A DNA stretch of 64,000 nt from Candidatus Zixiibacteriota bacterium (GTDB taxonomy: Bacteria > Zixibacteria > MSB-5A5 > GN15 > FEB-12). The notes below the pieces were generated by a model, which was not told where the DNA came from, made no database searches, and was given only the letters and a program-made list of their open reading frames with translations. The position numbers and the translations under genes were made by a program. Numbering within the stretch: the first letter of the stretch is position 1; every line of letters starts with the position of its first letter. The stretch lies in the NCBI GenBank assembly GCA_034003725.1, contig JAVEYB010000005.1, positions 70,831-134,830 on the forward strand. The letters run 5' to 3'. Positions 9,478 to 17,376 of this stretch are shown piece after piece.

Positions 9478-9978
9478 CTAATTGAATCGCACACCAAGAG
9501 CCCTCAACATCTGGAAAGTATTGATATAAGGTACACCAAACGCATTGCAGACATTGGGTATCGGAACCTTTCTTCTCACGTCGGGGGCGAGCTCCTCGTG
9601 TGTAACCACTGTGTACCCTTTCGCCCTGGCAAATGCCACCAACCATCCATCTGCGCCTTGAGCAAAATCGGCCTTAGCCGCACCTGAAAATTGAACTTGG
9701 CCGGTGACCCAAGTGATGATTTCCGCATATGACTGAGTCACGTCATTGCTGTCGGTAGATGCGAATGCATCTGCAAAATTGTTTTCTGCCCAGTCGGCCA
9801 GTTCGTCTTTGCCTTTTGCCAATTCATCGGCCACTTTGTCAATACTCCTAATTTGCTCAGCCGCTGCGCAGTCGATCAAACTTTGCCAGAAACCGGGAGC
9901 CAAATCAAAGGCATAGTACCGGCGGGCAGCCTCGATGAATACATTAGCATCGAGCACATATGAAACCGAGTCATTCAA
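9478..9978 (-). CDS. DUF4411 PIN-like protein (probable toxin)
   Basis: The protein has 166 residues. It begins 'YVLDANVFIEA', the first acidic site of PIN-fold nucleases, and carries further conserved acids in 'SIDKVADEL' and 'GADGWLVAFARAKGYTVVTHE'. This is the DUF4411 pattern. It overlaps the upstream ImmA/IrrE-like gene by 4 bases. DUF4411 genes are regularly paired with such XRE-peptidase genes, often inside type I restriction loci, and are thought to be toxin-antitoxin-like. RNase activity is an inference from the PIN acids. The 66-base gap to hsdR holds nothing recognised. Confidence 0.8.
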   Translation of the reverse strand: MNDSVSYVLDANVFIEAARRYYAFDLAPGFWQSLIDCAAAEQIRSIDKVADELAKGKDELADWAENNFADAFASTDSNDVTQSYAEIITWVTGQVQFSGAAKADFAQGADGWLVAFARAKGYTVVTHEELAPDVRRKVPIPNVCNAFGVPYINTFQMLRALGVRFN

Positions 9979-11126
9979 CGCGACACTCCAAGCCCAAGGC
10001 GTTCCGCGTACTGCTCAAAAGTGCTTCCGTGTAATCCGGTCAATCTGTAAGCGTCACTAAACAGCAGCTTACCTTCGCGAGTGGCCTGGATAACGGCTCG
10101 CGAAAAACGACGGCCGAGCCGTAGATTCTGGGTTGCGTAAAAATCGCCGCCTCCGCTCTTCTGAGAAGACTCTCGAATCTGGTCCGTATACTCCTGATAA
10201 AAGGCAAAGAAGCGAGCTCTATCTATCAAATCCAGGTCCAGAAGCCTGCGAGCAGCAACAATTTGACTAACCTTGAAGTGTCTGGCAATGTCTTGAAATG
10301 GAGCATGTGATTGATCGAGAGTAGCCCAAACGTCTCGCAAGGAATCCGCAGGCACGAGGAATTCAGCTGCAGCTTCGTTGCATGCTCTCTCGATAGCATC
10401 ATCAGCAGGCTGCAATCTCCTGAGATCAAAAGCTGCACTGCGGCCAAAAAAGACATGAGCTAGCTCGTGCGCTAGAGTAAACATCTGAGCGGCTTTTCCA
10501 TCAGCCCCGTTGACGAAGATTAGCGGTGCAAAGTCATCCACGAGTACAAATCCGCGGAATTCCTCAACATCCAGCTTCCGATGTGTGTTGTTACCAACAA
10601 TGCCGTTGACTACAACCAGAACGCCACTTACTTCAATAGCTTCGCGTAAGGCGGAAAGGGCATCGGTCCAGGTGCGATGGTTGGATGCCCAGTTGTTATC
10701 GAGTCCCAAAGCTCGACGCATTCTCTCCGCGACCGACGTTGCTCGCGCACGTGTGTTTGCTGTGCGCACGATTGTCAACTCCTCCGCACCCTGATCCATC
10801 AGGAAGTCTCTCATCCAGGACTGTCTTCGCTGCATTATCTGTACCGTTTCAATCAAGTCCGGACTGGGTCTGGTAGGTGTATCTTCCCGTATAGTTCGAT
10901 AGTGCGGAATAGGCAGTCTTTCTTCAGGTGGCCTCTCTAGAAAGAAATAACCGAGTGGAGTCAGCGTTGCCTTTGCCAAAGATTCTAATTGCCGAAGAGT
11001 AGGCTGATTTTCACCTGTGGCCCAGTCTTGGATTTTTGGGAATTTCTCCCTCAAATCCTCGAATGTCCGTCCACTGCGGTCGAGCGCCCAGCGTAATATC
11101 TCTTCTTTGACTGCTACTCTACTCAA
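9975..11126 (-). CDS. XRE-ImmA/IrrE metallopeptidase (probable antitoxin/regulator)
   Basis: The protein has 383 residues. An N-terminal helix-turn-helix region (about 1-60) is followed by a linker and a zinc-peptidase domain with 'FTLAHELAHVFFG' (HExxH) near 220-235 and a downstream helix 'ERACNEAAAEFLVP' that supplies the third ligand. ImmA/IrrE proteins cleave or sense repressor-type regulators. Fused to a DNA-binding domain and coupled by 4-nt overlap to a DUF4411 gene, this one most likely controls that partner. The set interrupts the hsdS-hsdR order, so it travels with the restriction system. Confidence 0.82.
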   Translation of the reverse strand: MSRVAVKEEILRWALDRSGRTFEDLREKFPKIQDWATGENQPTLRQLESLAKATLTPLGYFFLERPPEERLPIPHYRTIREDTPTRPSPDLIETVQIMQRRQSWMRDFLMDQGAEELTIVRTANTRARATSVAERMRRALGLDNNWASNHRTWTDALSALREAIEVSGVLVVVNGIVGNNTHRKLDVEEFRGFVLVDDFAPLIFVNGADGKAAQMFTLAHELAHVFFGRSAAFDLRRLQPADDAIERACNEAAAEFLVPADSLRDVWATLDQSHAPFQDIARHFKVSQIVAARRLLDLDLIDRARFFAFYQEYTDQIRESSQKSGGGDFYATQNLRLGRRFSRAVIQATREGKLLFSDAYRLTGLHGSTFEQYAERLGLGVSR

Positions 11127-11168
11127 GAGATTAGACCTCGGTTACAATTATCATCATCTGTTTTTCCA

Positions 11169-12146
11169 TCAACCTTCTGCTCCCTCCCACTCAGGCATAT
11201 CACCAAACAGGGCGATTCCGTCACTGCCGACTTTCTTGTCTTTGGTCGTGGACAAGTCCCGAACCGCTTCGACCGCACTACTCGGATTCTCATAAATCCG
11301 TCTGAGCAGTCCCAATTCAAGTCGCCATTCTCGGTAATATGGCCGGATCGGTGGGCCGAAGTTCTCCCAATAAAACGGAAGTAACGGGGATGCGACGAAT
11401 TCGGTACCGTCCTGAGTCCTGCTTCGAGATGTACCGAATTCACGGAGACAATCTATTACACCCCGATAGTAATGATCGAAGAACGCATTGTCTTCAATCT
11501 CCCATGATACGGGTCCAGCTTCGTCGTCGGGAGGAGGATCATCCAACAGAACCGAGATCGGATTGGCATGCAGGGATGTGATGCAAGCGGATGAGGTCAG
11601 CGGTGCTACACCTTTAATTTGTGTGACAGCAGCCGCCTGGTTCTTTGCTTCCGAAATCAGCGACTGGTCGTAGGAATTCGATCTACCCTTTGCCTCGATG
11701 ACATGCCAGTCATTATTCAGTCCGCGCCCGGCCAAGTCACCACGCTTACTACTGCCCGATGTTGTAGTCAATGCACCACTTGCACGCAATCCGTCGACGT
11801 GTGCCAACCAGACTATTCCCAACTTAGATTGCGCGATCAGTTTGGCGAATGCCATACCATACCAATACGTCGTTGCGCCTTTCTCCGACATATCGAGATT
11901 CTGGTAGTCCGGTGATACGTATAGCCCATGTTTGCCACCTTCAAGAAACGAAAACGCCGACAGGGCAATGCCAAATCGGTGCAAAAGCGGTCGCCAACCA
12001 AACCGCCAGGGGTAAGGAGCCCTCTGGAAACCAACGGTGATTATAGCCCGCAAAACCGCTCTTCGCGGCGTGTTCAAGTTGTGACTACCGTTCATCGGAG
12101 CGTACGCTCCTGTGAAATTCCTACATGTGACGGCGACGAACGACAA
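11169..12146 (-). CDS. Uncharacterised protein with a PD-(D/E)XK nuclease-like motif
   Basis: The protein has up to 325 residues and belongs to no family I recognise. Near residues 145-185 it shows 'RGDLAG', then 'WHVIEAKGR' about 10 residues on, then 'AKNQAAAV'. The D...ExK...Q order fits a PD-(D/E)XK nuclease core. The region before it ('ATTYWYGMAFAKL') and the proline-rich 'DDPPPDDE' after it are not assignable. The frame opens with TTG at 12146, 3 bases beyond the hsdS stop; the first ATG is at 12095. It lies between hsdS and the ImmA/IrrE gene, so it may be an extra effector of the restriction locus. The nuclease call is inference from the motif only. Confidence 0.5.
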   Translation of the reverse strand: MSFVAVTCRNFTGAYAPMNGSHNLNTPRRAVLRAIITVGFQRAPYPWRFGWRPLLHRFGIALSAFSFLEGGKHGLYVSPDYQNLDMSEKGATTYWYGMAFAKLIAQSKLGIVWLAHVDGLRASGALTTTSGSSKRGDLAGRGLNNDWHVIEAKGRSNSYDQSLISEAKNQAAAVTQIKGVAPLTSSACITSLHANPISVLLDDPPPDDEAGPVSWEIEDNAFFDHYYRGVIDCLREFGTSRSRTQDGTEFVASPLLPFYWENFGPPIRPYYREWRLELGLLRRIYENPSSAVEAVRDLSTTKDKKVGSDGIALFGDMPEWEGAEG

Positions 12147-12149
12147 GCC

Positions 12150-13475
12150 CTATTCCCCCCTCACGTCAATCTTCCCCGTCACTGCGCTCGTAATCAACGC
12201 CTGTCGGTATTCTTTCAGCTTATCGATTTGGACGGTTACTTTTCCGATCACGTCATCGGTCTTCGTGGTCTGACCGGCCAGGAATGCGACAATAAGTGAT
12301 TGTTCTTTTAGCGTAGGGAGGGCAATAATGAAATTCTTATATTTCTCTGCGCTAATATTCTGTATTGTTGCCTGCCAGAAAACGGAGTCCTTCCATTGCA
12401 TATATGCGTCAGAGAGCGTGTAATAGTGTAGGAACTTAGAATCTACTTTGCGAGTATCAGATCGCATTCTTATCAAGTATCCGGCATAACAGCATTGCCC
12501 CCATGAATCCTTGTATCGAAAGGTCTTCCCAACGGTTGCTCCACTTCGTGCAAAAAGCAAATCACCTTCTTGTAGTAAGTAGGGTTTGGCAACATCTATG
12601 GGCAATGAACGAAAGGTATCTGAATGTAACTCCCCGTCTTCTCTAATATCGGTAATGCGGATATAGCGTGGATCTTCCGGATTATCGTCTGAAGCTTCTT
12701 CATTTGCACCATATTCAAATGGTCCCTTACTCAAGAATCTCAGCCGCTTAACCTCCCACGCCTCCGGGACATCCCCCAGCCACTCGATCCCGGACTTGTT
12801 GAGCTTGGCGTTCGGGTCGAGGCCTTTGGTGACAGCCTGAGTTATGAGCGCCTGTCGCTTCTCCTTTAGCAACTCGATCAGCTTCTGCTTCTTGGCAATC
12901 ACGTCATCGATCAGCGCCGTCTTCCGGTCGAGGAAGTTGGCGATAACTCTCTGTTGGCTGGCATCCGGAAAAGCAATTGGTAACGTCTTAATGAATTCCC
13001 ACTCTGCACGAGGCATCTTCGCGCCTTGAGTCGAGGCGTCAATATACTCTATTAGGTCCTTGGTCAGTATTCGATACAGAAGGAAGCGATTGTCTAGCTT
13101 ATCTTCAACACGGAGAACAAGCACTTCACCAACGCACAAGCCATTGTTAGAAGCAATGGTAGCTTTTGCAAGGTATGGTCTCAACTTTCCAAAGAGCAGG
13201 TCTCCCGCCGCAAAAACCTTCAAATCGCCCTCAGGTCGTTTTTGGTTTTCAGGCTCAATGAGACGCCCGGTCCAGCCCTCTATGTTTTCGAGTGCGATGA
13301 TCTGCTCGTCGTTTGTTGATTCCGTGTTCTTAGCGACAACGTTAGACATTAGGTAATTCAGCCGCTTCAGTTCCCAGCCTTTTGGAACTTCGCCAAGCCA
13401 TTTCACACTTGACTGTCGGTATTCGGGGTATGGCCTGTAACTACGGCCAGGTTCTTGTTCCGTCTTTGTATTCAT
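12150..13475 (-). CDS. hsdS: Type I restriction specificity subunit HsdS
   Basis: The protein has 441 residues with the two-part HsdS plan. Each half begins with a target-recognition domain introduced by 'GEVPKGWELKRL' (about 28-40) or 'GDVPEAWEVKRL' (about 235-247), and each ends in a conserved helix with 'LLKEKRQALITQAV' near 205 and 'LKEYRQALITSAV' near 425. The two TRDs read the two halves of a bipartite DNA site; the site cannot be predicted from sequence by eye. The start overlaps the hsdM stop by 4 bases. The two repeated helices differ enough that no recent internal duplication is apparent. Confidence 0.92.
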   Translation of the reverse strand: MNTKTEQEPGRSYRPYPEYRQSSVKWLGEVPKGWELKRLNYLMSNVVAKNTESTNDEQIIALENIEGWTGRLIEPENQKRPEGDLKVFAAGDLLFGKLRPYLAKATIASNNGLCVGEVLVLRVEDKLDNRFLLYRILTKDLIEYIDASTQGAKMPRAEWEFIKTLPIAFPDASQQRVIANFLDRKTALIDDVIAKKQKLIELLKEKRQALITQAVTKGLDPNAKLNKSGIEWLGDVPEAWEVKRLRFLSKGPFEYGANEEASDDNPEDPRYIRITDIREDGELHSDTFRSLPIDVAKPYLLQEGDLLFARSGATVGKTFRYKDSWGQCCYAGYLIRMRSDTRKVDSKFLHYYTLSDAYMQWKDSVFWQATIQNISAEKYKNFIIALPTLKEQSLIVAFLAGQTTKTDDVIGKVTVQIDKLKEYRQALITSAVTGKIDVRGE

Positions 13476-15502
13476 AAGTCCACCAACATGCCCGCTATCT
13501 CATCCTCAAGCGCCTTGATCTCACCGCTAATCTCTTCAAGCGGACGCAGCGGTTTGTATACATAGAAATACCGCGTGAAGTTGATCTCATAACCGACCTT
13601 GCCGATCTCACCGTCCTTATGGTCGCGATATTTCTTGTCCTCGCTTATCCATGCATCCGGCACATGCGGCAGAACCTCGCGTTTGAAATACTCATTGATA
13701 TCCTCAGTCAGCGGCACATTCTCGAAATCACGAAGATCGGTGTCCGGCTCGGGATTCCCTTTCTTGTCGGTAATCACATCGGCGGTCTCGTCCCGCTCGG
13801 AGAGCGCTTTAACGATTGCTTTCTTTAGCGCGGCTTCGAGGCGTACTTCCGCATCTTTGAAGGCGCGATCAAAGACTTGCAGAAAGGTGTCCTGGTTCTT
13901 GTAGAGCTTGCTATTGATGGAGCCGAGGGTCTTCAGTATTTTGGCCTGAAGCGCCTCTCCGGCCTTTTCGTCTTCGACCTTCTTCAACGGATCCCGTTTC
14001 TTGCTCTTGGCCAGATTCTGAAACGCGCGTTCGGCCGTGACCTTCGCGATCCGCTCGGAAGTCACCTGGAAATTGAGTTTCAATGGCAGCTCCACCGTAA
14101 TCTTGCGATAGCCGAAAAACTCGTTCGGGAAATCCTGAACCAGTTTGCTCTTATCACCGTCTAGGAATAGCTCTGTAATCTGCTTGATTTGTTCGTCGGT
14201 AATATAGTTGCGTTTGTCTCCAAGGCTCTTGCGCATTTTGGCATACAGATTGACCGCATTCAATAGCTTGACCTTGCCTTTGTGGTGCGGCTTCTTCTTG
14301 TTGGTCAGAGCCCAGATATACGTATAAATTCCAGTGTTGTAGAACAACTGGTTCGGCAGCGCAATAATCGCCTCAAGCCAGTCGTTTTCGATAATCCATC
14401 GCCTAATTTCGCTTTCGCCACTACCGGCGTCCCCTGTGAAGAGCGGCGATCCGTTCATGACAATGGCGATTCGACTTCCACCGTTGCGCGGTTTCATCTT
14501 CGTGAGCATTGTCTGCAAGAACAGAAGCTGTCCGTCACTGATGCGAGGTAATCCCGCCCCGAAACGGCCCTTATCGCCAAGGTCGGCTTCTTTCTTGACC
14601 GCCGTTTCATCCTTTTTCCATTCCTTGCCGTAGGGTGGATTGGACAGCATGTAATCGAATCTCTGGCCGTGTAGCTGGTCATTGGAGAGAGTCGACCCGA
14701 ATTTAATGTTCTCGGCGTTTTCGCCTTTGAGCAGAAGGTCGGACTTCGCTACGGCGAACGTTTCGGGATTTACCTCCTGGCCGAATAACTCTATCTGGGC
14801 TGTTTCATTGATACTTTCGAGAATCCAGGACTTGGCCTCAGTGAGCATCCCGCCGCTGCCGCAAGCTGGGTCATAGACCGTCTTGATGATTCTTTTCTTT
14901 TTCAGTTCATCTATGTCGGGTGCGAACAGGAGGTTGACCATGAGCCGGATGATTTCGCGCGGCGTGAAGTGCTCGCCGGGGTTTTCGTTCGATGCCTCGT
15001 TGAACCTGCGAATTAGCTCCTCGAAAATGTAACCCATCTCTAGATTGCTGACCTTGTCCGGGTGCAGGTCGACATTGGCGAATCGTTCTATCACCTGGTA
15101 AGTGAGATTAGCGTCTTCAAGCGCGTCGATCTGAGTGTTGAACTTGAACTTGTCGATTATCTCCCGCATCGCCGGGCTGTAGGCATGGATATACTGCTTG
15201 AGATTCTTACCGATATTCTTGGGATCATCCAGCAGCTTTTTGAAATCGTATTTAGACGTATTGTAGAAGCTGTAGCCGCTTGCTCCTCTCAATATCCCGT
15301 CCATCTCATGGAGCTTGGACTTATATTGTGCGTGCTTTTTCAGAACTTCCGGTTTGGTCTTTTCGAGGGCGCAATCAAGACGCCTGAGAACCGTCAGTGG
15401 TAGAATTACGTCCGGGTGTTTGGCTCTTTTGAAGTCATCCCTCAGCAGATTGGCGATGCTCCAGATAAATCCTGCTATATGTTGGTGGTTGGCTTGATTC
15501 AT
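13472..15502 (-). CDS. hsdM: Type I restriction-modification methyltransferase HsdM
   Basis: The protein has 676 residues. An N-terminal helical domain (about 1-150) precedes the methyltransferase, with AdoMet motif I 'YDPACGSGGM' near 215 and catalytic motif IV 'LSNPPYGKEW' near 290. These are N6-adenine methyltransferase motifs, and the enzyme protects host DNA as HsdM2S. The C-terminal part (after 480) is charged and longer than in minimal HsdM, as in the larger subfamily. It starts 3 bases after the XRE regulator and is coupled to hsdS by overlap. Confidence 0.92.
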   Translation of the reverse strand: MNQANHQHIAGFIWSIANLLRDDFKRAKHPDVILPLTVLRRLDCALEKTKPEVLKKHAQYKSKLHEMDGILRGASGYSFYNTSKYDFKKLLDDPKNIGKNLKQYIHAYSPAMREIIDKFKFNTQIDALEDANLTYQVIERFANVDLHPDKVSNLEMGYIFEELIRRFNEASNENPGEHFTPREIIRLMVNLLFAPDIDELKKKRIIKTVYDPACGSGGMLTEAKSWILESINETAQIELFGQEVNPETFAVAKSDLLLKGENAENIKFGSTLSNDQLHGQRFDYMLSNPPYGKEWKKDETAVKKEADLGDKGRFGAGLPRISDGQLLFLQTMLTKMKPRNGGSRIAIVMNGSPLFTGDAGSGESEIRRWIIENDWLEAIIALPNQLFYNTGIYTYIWALTNKKKPHHKGKVKLLNAVNLYAKMRKSLGDKRNYITDEQIKQITELFLDGDKSKLVQDFPNEFFGYRKITVELPLKLNFQVTSERIAKVTAERAFQNLAKSKKRDPLKKVEDEKAGEALQAKILKTLGSINSKLYKNQDTFLQVFDRAFKDAEVRLEAALKKAIVKALSERDETADVITDKKGNPEPDTDLRDFENVPLTEDINEYFKREVLPHVPDAWISEDKKYRDHKDGEIGKVGYEINFTRYFYVYKPLRPLEEISGEIKALEDEIAGMLVDL

Positions 15503-15505
15503 GGT

Positions 15506-15715
15506 CTATTTCATTAAATCATCAAGCGACACGCCAAGGGCATTCGCTATCTTGTTCACGGTTTCGATTCTCGGATCAGCGGTAGCCCCGGACTCTATTT
15601 TAGTCAGCGTGTGCAGGGTAATATCGGCCAGCTTGGAAAGCCGGTCCTGAGATACCCCGAGCTTCTTCCGGTATTTCCTGATGTTTCTGGCAATCGGTGG
15701 CAATGTCTTAGGCAT
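15506..15715 (-). CDS. Small XRE-family regulator of the defence operon
   Basis: The protein has 69 residues and is almost entirely one lambda-repressor-like helix-turn-helix: 'LGVSQDRLSKLADI' forms helices 2-3 and 'TLTKIESG' follows. It is the first gene of the hsdM-hsdS-...-hsdR run, ending 3 bases before hsdM. Small XRE proteins in this place usually act as controllers of restriction operons, delaying or limiting expression. A palindrome covers its own start codon (15714-15731), consistent with autoregulation. The ATG is at 15715. Confidence 0.85.
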   Translation of the reverse strand: MPKTLPPIARNIRKYRKKLGVSQDRLSKLADITLHTLTKIESGATADPRIETVNKIANALGVSLDDLMK

Positions 15716-15776
15716 AGTATAACTTTACTATAACGCGTATCTGGCTATTGTTTTCCGTTACAGATAGTAGTATAAC
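15714..15776 (-). promoter_or_regulatory. Candidate operator sites of the XRE regulator
   Basis: ATAGTA (15714-15719) and TACTAT (15726-15731) form an inverted repeat with a 6-base centre that overlaps the xre start codon. The half-site TAGTATAAC at 15715-15723 recurs exactly at 15768-15776. The region is AT-rich and is the likely promoter zone of the defence operon. Confidence 0.4.
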
Positions 15777-15859
15777 AAAGTGTTGAATTCCTGTCAATTG
15801 AAATGGGTGGCTCAACGACGTTAGATATGTCAGAAGCCGAGACCGAACAGCAAATCGAC

Positions 15860-15902
15860 GATTCTTCTTCTTTCCCACGCAGGCTACGAGAACAACTTTC
15901 AT
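15860..15902 (-). pseudogene. Possible remnant of a DUF6884/YaaA-like gene start
   Basis: A short minus-strand frame begins with 'MKVVLVACVGKKK', which resembles the first strand and turn of DUF6884-type proteins, then loses all resemblance. It may be the 5' scrap of a gene displaced when the restriction operon was acquired. The evidence is only about 13 residues. Confidence 0.15.
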
Positions 15903-15971
15903 ACGAGCACCTGTCGTCGGTTCGGCATTAAGGCTGGCAGTTCTACCCCTTCCCTATGTCGTTACGGCACC

Positions 15972-16622
15972 TCAGGTGCTTTTCCTTCTTGCTTCGAATT
16001 CTTCAAACTTCCTTGCGAGCAGAAACACATAGGATAGGATCGCTTCAACAAAGTCTATTGCATCACGGGCGTCTTGATTACTCAAACTGATGTCAATATC
16101 ATGTGCAGCGTCATTAGCTACTAATCGCAGACCATCAGTCCAAGTGTATAGCTTCGAGTCAATAACGCCCGCATCTCTCAAACCCTCAAGTCTGGTTTTC
16201 AGATTGCCTTTCGTCACTCCTTGAAGGTGACATACGGCCTCTAGACACTTTCGACACATTATTACACAAGGCTCGTTTAGCCCAACTTCGTAGGACCTGA
16301 CAGCATCTTGATATGGTTTAGCAACCTGCCGCGGCAATAGCGATTGCGGCAATCTCCCGGCTTTGGGATACAGGAGTTCGGGCTCAGAAGTCACAGTTTC
16401 AAATTCAGCGGGGATCTCATACCATTCACGTTTGAAAAGGAAGGGAGATTGACACTTCGGACAATTGCACAATACGAACTCTTCAGCAATCCAAGGAACG
16501 TCTGTTGGGTCAAGTGGCGCGACACTACCGTCCGCGGGACGACGTTTGCTGTATGAGCCGGCCTCGGTCAATTCGACCTGAACTCCGCATTCTGAACAGT
16601 ATGAGAAGAGTTTCTCTTCCAT
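15972..16622 (-). CDS. DUF4145 domain protein with N-terminal zinc ribbon
   Basis: The protein has 216 residues. Two Cys pairs, 'YCSECG' (about 8-13) and 'CNCPKCQ' (about 52-58), look like a zinc ribbon. The second half, with 'CRKCLEAVCHLQG' near 123-135 and 'VANDAAHD' near 168-175, is the DUF4145 helical domain found with restriction and phage-defence genes. The role of the family is not settled; it is often fused to or beside restriction subunits. The next gene upstream (16629) ends 6 bases away in the same direction. It likely belongs to the island's accessory cargo. Confidence 0.75.
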   Translation of the reverse strand: MEEKLFSYCSECGVQVELTEAGSYSKRRPADGSVAPLDPTDVPWIAEEFVLCNCPKCQSPFLFKREWYEIPAEFETVTSEPELLYPKAGRLPQSLLPRQVAKPYQDAVRSYEVGLNEPCVIMCRKCLEAVCHLQGVTKGNLKTRLEGLRDAGVIDSKLYTWTDGLRLVANDAAHDIDISLSNQDARDAIDFVEAILSYVFLLARKFEEFEARRKST

Positions 16623-16628
16623 ACAAAT

Positions 16629-17108
16629 TCACCTTTGGTTTCCGACTGTTGATTCGACGTCTTCCGCAATAGCCCTTGCCGTGTTCAAGGAGCTTACGTT
16701 CGCCCTAACCCAGTCACCCGGATACGCAGAGCCCACGGACGGAGCCAATGGGAATAATTTATGTCGGTCGTGATAGCCTGCAGTATCAGTGCGGATTTCA
16801 ACTCGTATGAACCCCTTCTTGGGCGTCAGTACAAAGACCACCGTTTGGTCATGATCTGCAAACCGAAAATCTTCACGAGTCCCCTTCCAATACGGAAAGA
16901 CATGCGACATTCTCATCGCAAGGCAGTCGAAAACCTGCTGAGCCTCTGTCGTCGCACTTCTAAATCTCCGATAAAAAGTAGCTGGGATACGGACTGTAGT
17001 CTGTTCGCCAATAACTCCGCTATCGCAAGAAACGGCCCTGCTCTCGACCTGGGAGGCCGGGTCCGGGGCTTCAACCCATCTTGCCAAGCCGTTCGCTCCT
17101 TTCTGCAT
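16629..17108 (-). CDS. Hypothetical island protein, DUF5655-like end
   Basis: The protein has 159 residues and no firm family. The segment from about 55 on ('VFVLTPKKGFIRVEIR', then a C-terminal helix with 'LNTARAIAEDVEST') recalls the small alpha/beta DUF5655 fold, where a Lys-rich strand is followed by a helix. The N-terminal ~40 residues look unstructured. It is co-directional with the DUF4145 gene and divergent from the RHH-recombinase pair, sharing a ~95-base promoter region with it. No catalytic residues are evident, and the function is unknown. Confidence 0.5.
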   Translation of the reverse strand: MQKGANGLARWVEAPDPASQVESRAVSCDSGVIGEQTTVRIPATFYRRFRSATTEAQQVFDCLAMRMSHVFPYWKGTREDFRFADHDQTVVFVLTPKKGFIRVEIRTDTAGYHDRHKLFPLAPSVGSAYPGDWVRANVSSLNTARAIAEDVESTVGNQR

Positions 17109-17202
17109 TGCTGATTATTGCAGCATGACCTAAAAATAGCTGGATTCCGAGGCCGAGGCAAGCTATATTTATAACTAAACACTGAAGTCAAGGACGATGC
17201 CT

Positions 17203-17376
17203 ATGCCGAGAGAGAAAACGACCCACACGAAACCGAAGATGATTCACATTCGACTGAGTGAGGAGCTGCACCAGCAATTGCGAATCCAGGTGGCCAAAGA
17301 GAATCAGACTATCCAGGACTGGGTAGAACGGCTAATCGACAAGAACGTCAAATCGGGGCGAGGGAAGCAGTCTTGA
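17203..17376 (+). CDS. Small ribbon-helix-helix-like DNA-binding protein
   Basis: The product has 57 residues from the ATG at 17203, which has AAGGA 8 bases upstream; an in-frame ATG at 17197 has no room for a Shine-Dalgarno. After a basic N-terminus, 'MIHIRLSEELHQQLRIQVAKENQ' gives one beta strand and a helix, followed by a second helix 'IQDWVERLIDK', the Arc/MetJ/HicB type ribbon-helix-helix layout. Its stop codon TGA overlaps the TTG start of the recombinase, so the two are translationally coupled. It may repress its own promoter or act as a directionality or accessory factor for the integrase. That role is inferred from position. Confidence 0.7.
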   Translation: MPREKTTHTKPKMIHIRLSEELHQQLRIQVAKENQTIQDWVERLIDKNVKSGRGKQS

